Source of the DNA: an uncultured Lewinella sp.
Lineage (GTDB): Bacteria > Bacteroidota > Bacteroidia > Chitinophagales > Saprospiraceae
Direction: 5' to 3'
Assembly (NCBI GenBank): GCA_937873655.1
Contig: CALMYQ010000030.1
Location: 1-58,206, forward strand
Length of the DNA stretch: 58,206 nucleotides
Shown: positions 34,715 through 44,067 of the stretch, piece after piece
How the letters are laid out: the number at the start of each line of letters is the position of its first letter
Numbering within the stretch: the stretch's first letter is position 1
Notes under the pieces: generated by a model
The model's database searches: none
What the model was told of the DNA's origin: nothing
What the model saw: the letters and a program-made list of their open reading frames with translations, nothing else
Made by a program: the position numbers and the translations under genes

Positions 34715-36841
34715 CTAATTTCCAGGCGATAGGCTCCCGGTATTGGCTGTTTCCGCCGTTATTTTTTCCATCAACAACATTTCCGGAAGGAATTGCCAGT
34801 CGAAGGTGCGTTTTTGGTTGGCGAGGTGGCGGTGATGGTCCTGGTCCAGGAGGTACCCTTCGGGTTTGTTGAGCAACCTGGTTCGGCTGTAAACCGCTTC
34901 TAACCGGGACCGGACGCCCGCAAATTTTCCCGGCAGCCGGGCCAATGCTTTCAGGGCTTCGCCTTCGGGAGCAGCTTCCGTCTGCAGATCGTAGTTTTCC
35001 AAAGCGACCAGGGTCTCCAGCGAAAACTTAACCAATTCGTTGACCTGTTCGTAAACATCGAGGGTATAGGCGTTCCGGACGGCTTTTTCCTTCGACTCCT
35101 GTATGCGCACGGCAATCGAATCGCAAGCTGTCAACAGGGTTTTGGCCCGGTTCAGCCGTTCGGCATAGCGAGCCGACCATTCTCCTTTTTTGGCGGGGTC
35201 GGGCAGGTCGATAACGGCTGTACCGGGGGCCTCCATTTTCGCCAGGTTGTTGCGGTTGCCACCGTCCGCCAGCAGGGCGTTCTTCCAATAGGCGACCGGG
35301 ATTTCCAGGCTGTCGATGAAGGCATACTTTGCATCCGCCAATGCCGGACCAAAAGCCCGGCGACGGTATACGGGTTTCAAGGCCTCGATCGGTCGCTTGT
35401 CGCCGGCCCAGGCGTATTCGGCGAAAGCCATAATGCCCCGCATATAGAGCTCAAAGTGGGGCGAATCGTCGTCCCAAAGCGTCAGCAGCAAGCCGTTCAG
35501 TCCCTTATCAATGGACGAAAGCGCAAACGAGCGGATATTTTCCATATTGCTCTCGTTCTGGGGCATCAAAACCCATCGTGTTTGCCCGGCCGTAGCGCCC
35601 ATCACCCGGAACCCGTTGGCAGTGAACCAATCCATGGCCTTGAGGTTCCCGTAAGTCCCCGGATCGGAGTAGTTCCATCGCATGTAGATGCAGTTTTTCG
35701 GGAACTGGTCGATAAACGCTAAGAGGTTTTTTTCATTGGCCGCCCAGATGCTGTCTACCGCTTCCCGGCTGATATCGGGGTCGAACATGGGCCGATAGAC
35801 GCCGGCGAATTTCAGCGGCATGTCATCCCAGAATATAGGCACCCGGCCCTGTTCTTCCGCAAACCGGCACACCTTGTTGAGCCAGATCAGCTGCAACTCC
35901 AGGGCCGATTTGCCGCTTCCGCGGCCCGTTGTCTGGACCTCATCGCCGCCGATATGCAGGTATTTTCCGTGGGGGGTTGCCCGGATCGCATCGCGGTAGA
36001 GGTCAAACTGTACGTCATAGGTCCGGGGATCCAGGGGATTGAAGGCCCAGTCGCTGGCCGGGTCGTCGCGCAGGTCCTTATATTGGTCGTGTTTCAGGAT
36101 GAAGGAAGCGTGCCCCAATCCTTGTACCAGCGGGCTGATCTCAATGTTGCGGGCCATCGCATAATCGCTGAGCTTTATCCATTCATCTATCGGCATCGCG
36201 TCGGCGGAGGCCACTTCGGGTTGAAGTTCATATCCGATCTTGTCCTCCACTTCCGCAATGACCGCATTGACCTTATAACCCGCCAGCCGGTCCATCAGCC
36301 GGTAGTAGTAATCCGTTTTTTCGCGGTGGTGCTTGATATCCAGGTGGACGGCCCGGTAGGCCAGTTCCGGAAAATCCCGTATGGCACATCGGGGCAGGTT
36401 GACACCCTGATCGGCGGCGTCTTCCATCAATTGTTCCAGGGTCATGAACCCGTACAAGAGCCCCGCCGGGTCCTTACCGGTTATGCTGACCTGCCGGTCC
36501 CCGATTTCCAGCGCATAGCCCTCGGCCTTTACATCCAGGGATGCATCGATGCGGCCGACGATCTGCGCCTGGTCCGGTGAGTCGGCGGGCTGAAGATCCT
36601 GCAATGGTCCTCCGAGGGCGGGCAGATCCACCCCATCAGGTAAGTAATATGACTTCACCTCCTCGCTCCCCAGCCTGCTGACGCCCCTGATCTCAAATTC
36701 CTGCGGCGAAGGCAATAATTGAAAGTCGCCCGATTTTTCGGGTAACGGCCGGCAGGAGGCAAACACGATGAAGCCCCATAGGAGGAGCATACTTTGAATC
36801 CCCCGATAACCGGAAGTTTGGAGCAATTTCACATTCTTCAT
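34715..36841 (-). CDS. GH20 beta-N-acetylhexosaminidase-like lipoprotein
   Basis: 708 residues. Lipobox VFASC at residue 30. The GH20b-type N-terminal domain (about 40-150) precedes a TIM barrel (about 160-450) that starts YRAVHLDIKHH. The catalytic Asp-Glu pair is D300-E301 in YLHIGGDEVQ. In GH20 the Asp orients the substrate acetamido group and the Glu is the acid/base for removal of terminal GlcNAc or GalNAc. A helical C-terminal extension of about 250 residues is not assigned. As a lipoprotein it should act at the periplasmic or outer face on glycans or wall fragments. Confidence 0.88.
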   Translation of the reverse strand: MKNVKLLQTSGYRGIQSMLLLWGFIVFASCRPLPEKSGDFQLLPSPQEFEIRGVSRLGSEEVKSYYLPDGVDLPALGGPLQDLQPADSPDQAQIVGRIDASLDVKAEGYALEIGDRQVSITGKDPAGLLYGFMTLEQLMEDAADQGVNLPRCAIRDFPELAYRAVHLDIKHHREKTDYYYRLMDRLAGYKVNAVIAEVEDKIGYELQPEVASADAMPIDEWIKLSDYAMARNIEISPLVQGLGHASFILKHDQYKDLRDDPASDWAFNPLDPRTYDVQFDLYRDAIRATPHGKYLHIGGDEVQTTGRGSGKSALELQLIWLNKVCRFAEEQGRVPIFWDDMPLKFAGVYRPMFDPDISREAVDSIWAANEKNLLAFIDQFPKNCIYMRWNYSDPGTYGNLKAMDWFTANGFRVMGATAGQTRWVLMPQNESNMENIRSFALSSIDKGLNGLLLTLWDDDSPHFELYMRGIMAFAEYAWAGDKRPIEALKPVYRRRAFGPALADAKYAFIDSLEIPVAYWKNALLADGGNRNNLAKMEAPGTAVIDLPDPAKKGEWSARYAERLNRAKTLLTACDSIAVRIQESKEKAVRNAYTLDVYEQVNELVKFSLETLVALENYDLQTEAAPEGEALKALARLPGKFAGVRSRLEAVYSRTRLLNKPEGYLLDQDHHRHLANQKRTFDWQFLPEMLLMEKITAETANTGSLSPGN

Positions 36842-37006
36842 TGGCTAGGATTTTGATGTAGGCCTGATAGAAGGCGTTGTCAATTCATATCCGGAATTTG
36901 ATAACAGGGTAAATATGGGGTGCTTTTTATTGAACCACATGTTCTAATCCCGCCTTGCAGGACAAGTTGTGGTAAAAAACCTTTCATTGCAAAAATTCGG
37001 AATGGC
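36842..37006. other. Intergenic region upstream of the GH20 gene
   Basis: No gene seen. It must hold the GH20 promoter on the minus strand, but no convincing TTG-TAnnTTTG pair is visible. Confidence 0.4.
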
Positions 37007-37214
37007 TCATGCGAATTAGGGGCAAAAAGATCCCGTAGGGATCAACTCTCGGTAGACGAATGGGTCAAACGGCGTTCAGCGTGCCGTAGGTACGCAATAT
37101 CGCGACCCCATATTGCGTACCTACGGCACGCCAAACCGGCTCAAAACCATTATTCTACCAATATATTGTGCCTAACGGCACTTTTGCGGGGAATTTAGTC
37201 CCTAATTCGCATGA
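37007..37214. mobile_element. 208-bp MITE-like element with nested perfect inverted repeats
   Basis: Perfect 15-bp terminal inverted repeats (37007-37021 with 37200-37214, arm TCATGCGAATTAGGG) enclose a perfect 22-bp stem (37079-37100 with 37110-37131) with a 9-nt loop. No coding potential is seen. It lies 16 bp from the stop of a pseudogene. The layout fits a non-autonomous palindromic element or REP/BIME-like repeat; no transposase gene is in the window. Confidence 0.7.
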
Positions 37215-37230
37215 CTCATGCGATGGTCGC

Positions 37231-37467
37231 TTAGAAATCCCTGTATTTCGAATCGAGATACCGATTGGCTTCCCCTCCGCAAATTTGCCGTTGGCGCTGC
37301 CTTAATGCAGGGTCTTGTTGGGGAACCGGCCCGCGATGACGCCGAGCAAAATGGTTTCCTTCAGCCGGGACGCGTACGAGAACGGCGCGGTGCAGGCGCC
37401 TTTGCCCGTGCAGGTGTCCGCAAACTGGTGATAGTGCTTTTTGCCTTCGGTATCATAATCCCATGCA
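37231..37467 (-). pseudogene. Degraded copy of the 3' end of the Gfo/Idh/MocA gene at 39338
   Basis: About 237 bases align closely with 39338-39571, the last 78 or so codons of the intact oxidoreductase: the KHYHQF...GKGACTAPFSYASRL...ETILLGVIAGRFPNKTLH stretch (shown in pieces) and the SKYRDF end are recognisable. The copy has a TAA where the intact gene has the Trp codon after KTLH (37302-37304) and a one-base deletion downstream. The rest of the gene is missing. Silent differences show that it is an old duplicate. Confidence 0.85.
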
Positions 37468-37505
37468 GCCAGCCTTCGCTCCTACCCAAAGGCTCGCACC
37501 ACGCA

Positions 37506-39293
37506 TTAGTCCAGGATTACTTTGGCGGAGACCACTTTTCCTCCGGTAAAAATCTTCAAAAAGTACAAGCCGGCGGGTAACTGCTGCAAATCGAGACTGG
37601 ACCCGGGGTAGGCTTTGATCAGTACCCGCTTCCCGGCGCTGTCAAACACTTCAATCTTTTCCGCATCCGCATTTTCTATGTGCAGCATGCCACCCGTCGG
37701 ATTTGGATGTACTTTGATTGGTGTTTGGTCGATGGAGGTAACGCCGGTGGGGGTCAGATTGGTCACCTCCAGGCAAAATTCGCCATAGGCATCGTAGCTT
37801 ACCCCTTTCCAACCGTCGATCATCATCCGGTAGGTGACGCCCGCTTCGGTCAACAATACTATATTGGCGTTGTAGAGGCTATTGGCAAATTCCTCGTCTT
37901 CGCTGCAGGCGACTGCTACGGGGTTTGCACAATCACCGGTGTAGATGGCGATTTGGGTATCGCCTTGGGTGATGTAGTTCGTGGAATTGCATTGGATGGT
38001 TTTAATCCGGTAACTGCTCCCATCACCGGTGAAGGCGTACCAGATGGTTCGTTCCAGCGTGCCGTCATCAAAGCATTCGTAGCCGGCCGACGGATCGCCG
38101 GCAGCAGTATAGCCGGTGGTGTTATAAATGCCGGAGGTTTGCGGCACATTAAAGGCCTGACCAAAGAGATCGTTAATGTCATTTGCAGTGGTACAGGCAT
38201 TACCGGGGACAACGAGGGCCATAAAGTTGCCAAATGCAACAGGCTCCAGGCCGACCGGAATGGTGGCAATCACCTTATTGGTCGCTGTATTGATCACACT
38301 GACATTGTCAGATCCATAGTTTGCCACGTAGGCCCTGCCCCCTTCCGGGCTGACGGAAATTCCATAAGTAATAGCGCCGATCGGAATGGTGGCCGTCACC
38401 GTATTGGTTGCCGTATTGATCACACTGATATTGCCGGATGCAGCATTAGTTACATATGCCCTGCCCCCATCCGGGGTGATGGATACGCTGACAGGTTCAG
38501 CACCGACCGGGATAGTGGCAATCACTGTATTGGTCGCCGCATTGATCACACTCACATTGTAAGATACGCCGTTGACTACATAGACCCTGCCCCCATCCGG
38601 GCTGACGGCTACGCCGTTAGGTTCAATACCGACCGGAATGGTGGCAATCACTGTATTGGACGCCGTATTGATCACACTCACATTTTGAGATATGGCATTG
38701 GCTACATAGACCCTGCCCCCATCCGGGGTGACGGATACGCCGTTAGGTTCAACACCGACCGGAATGGTGGCAATCACCGTATTGGTCGCCGTATTGATCA
38801 CACTGACATTGTTAGATCCGCCGTTAGCCACATAGGCCCTGCCCCCATCCGGGCTAAAGGATATACCGGTGGGCCCATCGCCGACCGGAATGGTGGCCGT
38901 CACCGTATTGGTCGCCGTATTGATCACACTGACATTGTCGGAATTGAGATTACCCACATAGGCCCTGCCCCCATCCGGGCTGACGGATATGCCGTAAGGT
39001 CCGGTACCGACCGGAATGGTAGCCGTCACCGTTTGGGTCGCCGTATTGATCACACTGACATCATCAGATCCGGTATTGGTCACATAGGCCCTGCCGCCAT
39101 CCGGGCTGAAGCATACGCCGTAAGGATTGGCCCCGACCGCAATGGTGGCTATAACCACATTGCCGGTCAGGTCAATAACGGATACATTGTTCCCAAAGGA
39201 ATTGGGGATGTAAGCCCGTTGAGCCGGTAAAACATGCAGGCTTACCCATAAGCAACAGCAGGCAAGCAACAGCGCAGCAGGTGAGTTTCTCAT
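37506..39293 (-). CDS. YVTN beta-propeller T9SS-secreted protein
   Basis: 595 residues from the ATG at 39293, which starts a signal peptide (MRNSPAALLLACCCLWVSL); the longer frame overlaps the neighbouring gene. Eight tandem blades of about 42 residues (PDGGRAYVxNxxSxNVSVIN, TATNTVxATIPVG) form a cytochrome-D1-like propeller. About 150 residues of a Cys-containing jelly-roll-like domain follow (NACTTANDINDLF...ERTIWYAFTGDG). A sorting domain closes the protein (IKVHPNPTGGMLHIEN...GGKVVSAKVILD). Surface or matrix location is expected. The gene sits exactly between two copies of an oxidoreductase 3' end, so it was inserted or trapped by duplication. Confidence 0.9.
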   Translation of the reverse strand: MRNSPAALLLACCCLWVSLHVLPAQRAYIPNSFGNNVSVIDLTGNVVIATIAVGANPYGVCFSPDGGRAYVTNTGSDDVSVINTATQTVTATIPVGTGPYGISVSPDGGRAYVGNLNSDNVSVINTATNTVTATIPVGDGPTGISFSPDGGRAYVANGGSNNVSVINTATNTVIATIPVGVEPNGVSVTPDGGRVYVANAISQNVSVINTASNTVIATIPVGIEPNGVAVSPDGGRVYVVNGVSYNVSVINAATNTVIATIPVGAEPVSVSITPDGGRAYVTNAASGNISVINTATNTVTATIPIGAITYGISVSPEGGRAYVANYGSDNVSVINTATNKVIATIPVGLEPVAFGNFMALVVPGNACTTANDINDLFGQAFNVPQTSGIYNTTGYTAAGDPSAGYECFDDGTLERTIWYAFTGDGSSYRIKTIQCNSTNYITQGDTQIAIYTGDCANPVAVACSEDEEFANSLYNANIVLLTEAGVTYRMMIDGWKGVSYDAYGEFCLEVTNLTPTGVTSIDQTPIKVHPNPTGGMLHIENADAEKIEVFDSAGKRVLIKAYPGSSLDLQQLPAGLYFLKIFTGGKVVSAKVILD

Positions 39294-39337
39294 CAATGCA
39301 GGTTTTAAGTATAATCGCCAAAGTTTGTTACAGCGCG

Positions 39338-40693
39338 CTAAAACTCCCGGTATTTTGAATCGAGGTACTGGTTGGCTTCCGCTTCCGCAAATTTGGCGGT
39401 GGCGTTGTCCCAATGCAGGGTCTTGTTGGGGAACCGGCCGGCGATCACGCCCAGCAAAATGGTTTCCGTGAGCCGAGACGCGTACGAGAACGGCGCGGTG
39501 CAGGCGCCTTTACCCATGCAGGCGTCCACAAACTGGTGATAGTGCTTTTTGCCTTCGGTATCGTAATCGCGGATGGGCGCTCCCAGGCTTTCGGCCTGCT
39601 CGATCTTTGCAATTTCGGCATCCATGTTCTTGTACTGACCCTTCACGATCAGTTTGGGCAATTGCATGAAGTGCGGAAGGAGCAGGCGGCCTTTTTCACC
39701 GATGAACATGGCGCCCTGGTCGGGGAGTTGTTCGCCGTTCGGCAATTTCAGGTCCTTGTGCATGGCCGGCGCGCCGGGTCCGTCGTACCAGACCCACTTG
39801 AACCGCTTGGTCGTGTAGTCGGTGCCGGGGAAAGAATAGGTCACGATATTGTGCTCGGGGAAGCCGAATCCGGTGGGTTTCCGGCACTCGTTCTTGATGG
39901 TTTTGGGTACGTCCAGTTCGAGGGCGTTATAGGGCGTATCAAAAATATGGACGCCCATATCGCCGAGGGTGCCGCAGCCGTAATCCAGGAGTTTCCGCCA
40001 GTTGGCCGGGTGGTAAATGCCGTCCTTGTAAGGCCTTTCGGCGGAGGTGCCCAACCAGAGGTTCCAGTTCAGGTTGGCGGGTACGGGGTCGGAGCCCTGC
40101 GGTTCCGGGCCGTCGAATCCCCAGTTCTTGGGCGACCAGGCCCGGACCGTTTTAACCTTGCCGATGATGCCCGAGCGGATCAGGAAGGTGGCCAGTTTAT
40201 AATCGTAAAAGGAGTGAACCTGTATGCCCATCTGGGTAACGAGTTTCTTTTCCTCCGCCAGTTTACGCATGGCGCGCGCTTCGGTAACGTGGTGGGTGAG
40301 CGGTTTCTGGCAATAAACGGGTTTGCCCATATTCATGGCTGTCATCGACGCGGGCGCGTGGGTATGGTCGGGCGTAGAAACGATGACCGCATCGATGGAA
40401 CTGCCCATTTCCCTGAGCATTTTCCGATAATCCGAATAGGTTTTGGCGCCCGGGTGCAATTTTAAAGCTGCCGCCAGGTTATCCGAATCGACATCGCACA
40501 GCGCCACGACTTCCACCGCCGGGTGGGACGAAATGGCCTTCAGGTCTTCCGCTCCCATGCCGCCGACGCCGATATGCGCGGTGCGCAGTTTGTCATTTTT
40601 GATCATTGTCCAGGCGGTGGAAGGCAGGAGGGCTACGGAAGAACCCAGCAATGCCGCCTGTTTCAGGAAATCTCTCCTTTTCTGGTTGCTCAT
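39338..40693 (-). CDS. Tat-exported Gfo/Idh/MocA-family oxidoreductase
   Basis: 451 residues from the ATG at 40693. It starts MSNQKRRDFLKQAALLGSS, a twin-arginine signal, so the folded enzyme is probably exported to the periplasm with its nicotinamide cofactor bound. The Rossmann motif is HIGVGGMGAEDL, the sugar-lysine motif is CQKPLTHHV, and a DYGCGTLGDMGVHIFDT segment is typical of the large Bacteroidota and Planctomycetes clade. The substrate is unknown, probably a sugar or cyclitol. A second Tat-type member is at 51716 and a pseudogene copy of its tail at 37231. Confidence 0.9.
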   Translation of the reverse strand: MSNQKRRDFLKQAALLGSSVALLPSTAWTMIKNDKLRTAHIGVGGMGAEDLKAISSHPAVEVVALCDVDSDNLAAALKLHPGAKTYSDYRKMLREMGSSIDAVIVSTPDHTHAPASMTAMNMGKPVYCQKPLTHHVTEARAMRKLAEEKKLVTQMGIQVHSFYDYKLATFLIRSGIIGKVKTVRAWSPKNWGFDGPEPQGSDPVPANLNWNLWLGTSAERPYKDGIYHPANWRKLLDYGCGTLGDMGVHIFDTPYNALELDVPKTIKNECRKPTGFGFPEHNIVTYSFPGTDYTTKRFKWVWYDGPGAPAMHKDLKLPNGEQLPDQGAMFIGEKGRLLLPHFMQLPKLIVKGQYKNMDAEIAKIEQAESLGAPIRDYDTEGKKHYHQFVDACMGKGACTAPFSYASRLTETILLGVIAGRFPNKTLHWDNATAKFAEAEANQYLDSKYREF

Positions 40694-40798
40694 TTTCTTG
40701 ATTTTTCGTTTTAGCTTGAATCCGCTGCACAAGATAAAAACATCGATCGAAATAGACCAACCCAAAGAGAATATCCGGCCTTCCTGTTCGGTCAGCTT

Positions 40799-41488
40799 TC
40801 AGGCTAAAGCATTCCTCCGCATCCAGCGGATGCCCAGCCAGATCGCCCAGATTGGCTCAAAGAACAGGTAAAAATTCAGCCCGATGTCGGACAATATCCC
40901 GATTTCAAACGTATGGCCGACGGTATCGAGAATACCGGACCCGCCCAACAGAACGGTCAAATAATACAGCACCTTGTTTTTTGGACGCAGAACGGGCGCC
41001 GCGCCCAGCATGAAAACGCCGAAGAGGCCCATTTCCAGCAGGTTCCAGATCCCGTTATTGACGAGGTGGTACACCAGCAGAAAGTTATCTTTTGAAGCCT
41101 GCCGGAATTCGTCAGCGGCATGCAGGTATTCGCGCAAAAAATGGGCGCCCGTTGCCGCCAGGATGGCCGCACCGATTGCGCCCATTAACGCATAGGCTAC
41201 GCCGCTTGCAGCAATGACCGGTCGCCACGGCGTTTCCATTTTTTCAACGAGAAAAAAGACAGCGGGTACAAAAAGCAGGTAATAGCCCCAGATGTCCGTG
41301 ATCATCCCCCAGCGGAAGAATTCAATCTGCTGTTCTTCCAATCCGTCGAAGATCAGGGAGGGGGCGGTAAAGGCATCAAAATTGAAACGGACGGCCAGGC
41401 CGAGCAAAATATTGCAGCTTAAGGCAAGAAGGCCGGAAACAAGCGTCAGTACGCCTACGTGTTTAGCAAAATGCTCAGGTGTTCTCAT
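40799..41488 (-). CDS. Multi-pass membrane protein, DUF4386-like
   Basis: 229 residues with about six transmembrane helices (VGVLTLVSGLLALSCNILLG, DIWGYYLLFVPAVFFLV, ASGVAYALMGAIGAAILAA, NNGIWNLLEMGLFGVFMLG, VLYYLTVLLGGSGILDTVG, LNFYLFFEPIWAIWLGI). The pattern resembles DUF4386-type integral membrane proteins, but I do not recognise it with certainty. No catalytic motif is seen. It lies 105 nt upstream of the oxidoreductase gene on the same strand. Confidence 0.65.
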   Translation of the reverse strand: MRTPEHFAKHVGVLTLVSGLLALSCNILLGLAVRFNFDAFTAPSLIFDGLEEQQIEFFRWGMITDIWGYYLLFVPAVFFLVEKMETPWRPVIAASGVAYALMGAIGAAILAATGAHFLREYLHAADEFRQASKDNFLLVYHLVNNGIWNLLEMGLFGVFMLGAAPVLRPKNKVLYYLTVLLGGSGILDTVGHTFEIGILSDIGLNFYLFFEPIWAIWLGIRWMRRNALA

Positions 41489-41659
41489 GATAATTGGTTT
41501 TGGAAATCAGCTGCCGGTTTCCCATTTTCAGGGTCGGCAATTCTGTGATCAATGCCGCAAAACTAGGTTTGACCGGGGTCGTGCACCAGAGAGAAGGGAA
41601 TGAGTTGTAATAAAAACTGCATGAACGGAACGGTTTTCACGATGGATGAACAGGGCTGA

Positions 41660-41694
41660 AAAACAAAACCGCCCGGGAATGACTCCCCGGGCGG
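41660..41694 (-). terminator. Intrinsic terminator after the lipoprotein gene
   Basis: Minus strand: perfect 9-bp stem CCGCCCGGG/CCCGGGCGG (41686-41694 with 41669-41677), an 8-nt loop, then TTTTGTTTT. It lies 67 nt past the stop of the gene at 41762. Confidence 0.85.
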
Positions 41695-41761
41695 CATACA
41701 GCGTAAATGAATTGGATTATAACCACCTGGATCCGTTGATTCGGTCCAGTTTGCCAGTGCA

Positions 41762-43099
41762 TTATTCGTAAATGAACACCTGACCGGGCACTTCTGAAGT
41801 ATTGGGCGCCCCAACGATGACCTTACCGCCTGCCAGCACGGTGTTATTGCCGAAAAAGACATCGGAACCGCCAGCGTCGGGCGACAGGGTGCCGGTCTGC
41901 GTCCAGGAGCTGCCCGAACCTTCGAACAGGTACACCTGGTCCAATTCAGGAACGGAGACCGAAATGGTGGATCCGGAGATGTCCAGCCATTTGGTCTGAC
42001 CAAAAACAGGCGGATAGGAAAGCGTTGCGACATTGGACCAGTTTCTGCCGGTGTACCGGAAAACAGAGGAAAGATTTCCAGGAGATGCGGCATTCCCTAC
42101 AATGGTGTTCCCTTCGATGGCGACGGCTCTGAACAACAATTGCCCAGGCAATAACGACAGTTCCTCGGGGGCCGACCAGGATGAACCGCTTCCGGTATAC
42201 ACAAATACTTTCGGGTTTAAGATCCCGATAATTGGAGAAGGAAAAACATGCCCGCCGTTGCCGACGATGCGATTGCCGTCCATGTCGATGTCCCAGAAAA
42301 AGATCGTGCCGTCACCCAGTATGGTCGATTGACTCCAGTTATTGCCGTTCAGGTTGTATACAACGATGCTGTTGATGCCTGCCCCGCTACTGATATTTGC
42401 AGGCGTAAAAACAGTAGCTGCCAGTTGGCCGCCCTTCAGCACGACATCCTTGCCCAGCAAGTAGTTACCCGACATCGTCAGGATCTGGTGTTCCACCCAT
42501 GAAGCGCCTTCCTTGTGGAAGACAAATATCTGGCCGGATTGGTCTGCAGGGCCAAAAGGTGCGCTGACGGCAAGCCAGTCGCCGCTGACGGCAAGTGCGG
42601 ACCCAAAGGATTCCGCGCCGTTGCCGGGCGTCAGCACCTGCGTTTCGACATAGCTCCTGCCGCCGTCGAGGTATACGTGCACCTGATTGGCTTCGGGAGC
42701 GCCGGCAAAGAGGTAGCCTCCGTCGGTGGCTACTGCGGTACCGAAACCGTCGCCCGGGTTGCCGGCAGAGATCGTTTCCTCGTTCCCCGGGGTGCGAAAG
42801 GTAAACCGGTTGCGAGGTTCTGTTTTTTGCTTCTGCAGGTTTTGCATGAGGGTCCGGAAGTCCGCAATTTCGCGATCTGTTGCATTGGCGGTCAGGCCGG
42901 CATAGAGCTCTTGACGGACTTTTTCCGTCATGGCCTCAGGCGGGATCCCGTAAACCTGTTCCAGCGTAAAATCTTCGAGCGACTGTTGAGCGACCGGTTC
43001 AATTTCCGGAGCGGTTTCCGTGAGGTCTTGTTTCTGGCAGCTTGTGGTCAACAGGGTCAAGCCGATGGCCAGGATAAAAATTTTTTTTACTGAATTCAT
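41762..43099 (-). CDS. FG-GAP-like beta-propeller lipoprotein
   Basis: 445 residues from the ATG at 43099; an in-frame TTG nine bases upstream is less likely. Lipobox LTTSC at about residue 21, followed by QKQDLTETAPE. After a helical linker (about 40-95) comes a repeat region of about 50-residue blades of FG-GAP/integrin-like type (GDGFGTAVATDGGYLFAGAP, ESFGSALAVSGDWLAVSAPF, VYTGSGSSWSAPEE), which should fold as a seven-bladed propeller. No T9SS sorting domain is present. Likely a surface lipoprotein for binding; ligand unknown. A strong terminator follows. Confidence 0.8.
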   Translation of the reverse strand: MNSVKKIFILAIGLTLLTTSCQKQDLTETAPEIEPVAQQSLEDFTLEQVYGIPPEAMTEKVRQELYAGLTANATDREIADFRTLMQNLQKQKTEPRNRFTFRTPGNEETISAGNPGDGFGTAVATDGGYLFAGAPEANQVHVYLDGGRSYVETQVLTPGNGAESFGSALAVSGDWLAVSAPFGPADQSGQIFVFHKEGASWVEHQILTMSGNYLLGKDVVLKGGQLAATVFTPANISSGAGINSIVVYNLNGNNWSQSTILGDGTIFFWDIDMDGNRIVGNGGHVFPSPIIGILNPKVFVYTGSGSSWSAPEELSLLPGQLLFRAVAIEGNTIVGNAASPGNLSSVFRYTGRNWSNVATLSYPPVFGQTKWLDISGSTISVSVPELDQVYLFEGSGSSWTQTGTLSPDAGGSDVFFGNNTVLAGGKVIVGAPNTSEVPGQVFIYE

Positions 43100-43191
43100 G
43101 ATTTTCAATTTTGGTTTAATTAGAAATTTAGGTTACAGACAAAAGAATTCCTTATCGCTTGCGACGCCTGAAACGCAGCGGATATGGTGTT

Positions 43192-43230
43192 AGTCGTAAG
43201 TCGTAAGTGGTAAGTCGTAAGTGGTAAGTC
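43192..43230. repeat. Heptamer tandem repeat GT(C/G)GTAA, second array
   Basis: Five units (GTCGTAA twice, GTGGTAA, GTCGTAA, GTGGTAA) upstream of the FG-GAP lipoprotein gene. Same family as 19524-19615 but with GTGG variants. Confidence 0.75.
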
Positions 43231-43370
43231 AGGAGCCTGGTAGCTGTTAGTCGGTCGTTAAACCACCAGGTATAGCTGGTTGTCAGTCCATCGTTTCACC
43301 CGGCTGCTTCCTGGACGTTGTTTCCCAGCCGATACCATAGCTATTGATCCGGGCAAAGGACTTTACGTTG

Positions 43371-43847
43371 TTATTGGAGTTTGAAGGCGATTTCGAGGGT
43401 CTTCTTCCCTTTCACGGGAATGCCGTGGTTCATGGCCGGGACCCAGGCAGGCATTTTCCGCACCAGATCAAGGGCTGCTTCGTCACAACCATGACCGAGA
43501 GATTGTACGATTTTTGGGAGTTGCACTTCGCCTTCCGGGGAAATGGTCACCAGTACTTTTACCGTACCTTCAACGCCTGCCACCCGCGCGCTTTCCGGGT
43601 ATTCGAGGTGGCGATCAATGTATTCGGCCAGATTGTCAAACCGGGCAAGTTGCTGTCCGGCAGCAAAATCCAAGTTATAGACCTTCCGTGCGAGGCTGGT
43701 CTTTTGTCTGGAACCGGCATTTTCTTCGGTCGGCACCCTGTCGTATCCGGCCTCTGCGACAGGTTCTGATGCGCTGTATTCCTGGGCGTTCACCAGTGTG
43801 TAAAAGCACATCAGGTTAGTCAGGATCAGCAAAAGTGTCGTTTTCAT
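43371..43847 (-). CDS. Exported TonB C-terminal-domain protein
   Basis: 158 residues. A cleavable signal is visible (MKTTLLLILTNLMCFYTLVNAQ). Residues about 70-158 form the TonB_C fold: FDNLAEYIDRHLEYPESARV, AGVEGTVKVLVTISPEGEV, GHGCDEAALDLVRKMPAW and a final KTLEIAFKLQ strand. There is no membrane anchor or proline-rich spacer, so it is a periplasmic stand-alone domain rather than an energy transducer. Similar proteins are encoded at 6018 and 49453; the role is unknown. Confidence 0.8.
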   Translation of the reverse strand: MKTTLLLILTNLMCFYTLVNAQEYSASEPVAEAGYDRVPTEENAGSRQKTSLARKVYNLDFAAGQQLARFDNLAEYIDRHLEYPESARVAGVEGTVKVLVTISPEGEVQLPKIVQSLGHGCDEAALDLVRKMPAWVPAMNHGIPVKGKKTLEIAFKLQ

Positions 43848-44067
43848 AATGATGCCAAGTTAGATTTGGAATAGGTGTTAAATCTTGTACATCCGGTCTA
43901 TTTAGCATCGCGGTCAGAGGTTACCTGCGGGGGTGGATTTTTTTTTATTACCGGCAAACAAAAACTTCCTGAAACTTTTTAAAGCAGAAACAGTATACCG
44001 AAAGAAGCGACTGAACGAAAACATACCATCCAAGCCGGAGATAAAAAACCTTCGGCTTTTTCTTTGA

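Noticed and set aside
36920..37198. 92-codon frame on the plus strand
   Set aside because: It mostly translates the 208-bp palindromic element and shows no protein-like pattern.
37680..39230. 516-codon open frame on the plus strand
   Set aside because: It is the antisense shadow of the eight near-identical propeller repeats at 37506-39293. Repeats lacking one stop lack it in all copies, and the sense protein has a signal peptide and sorting domain.
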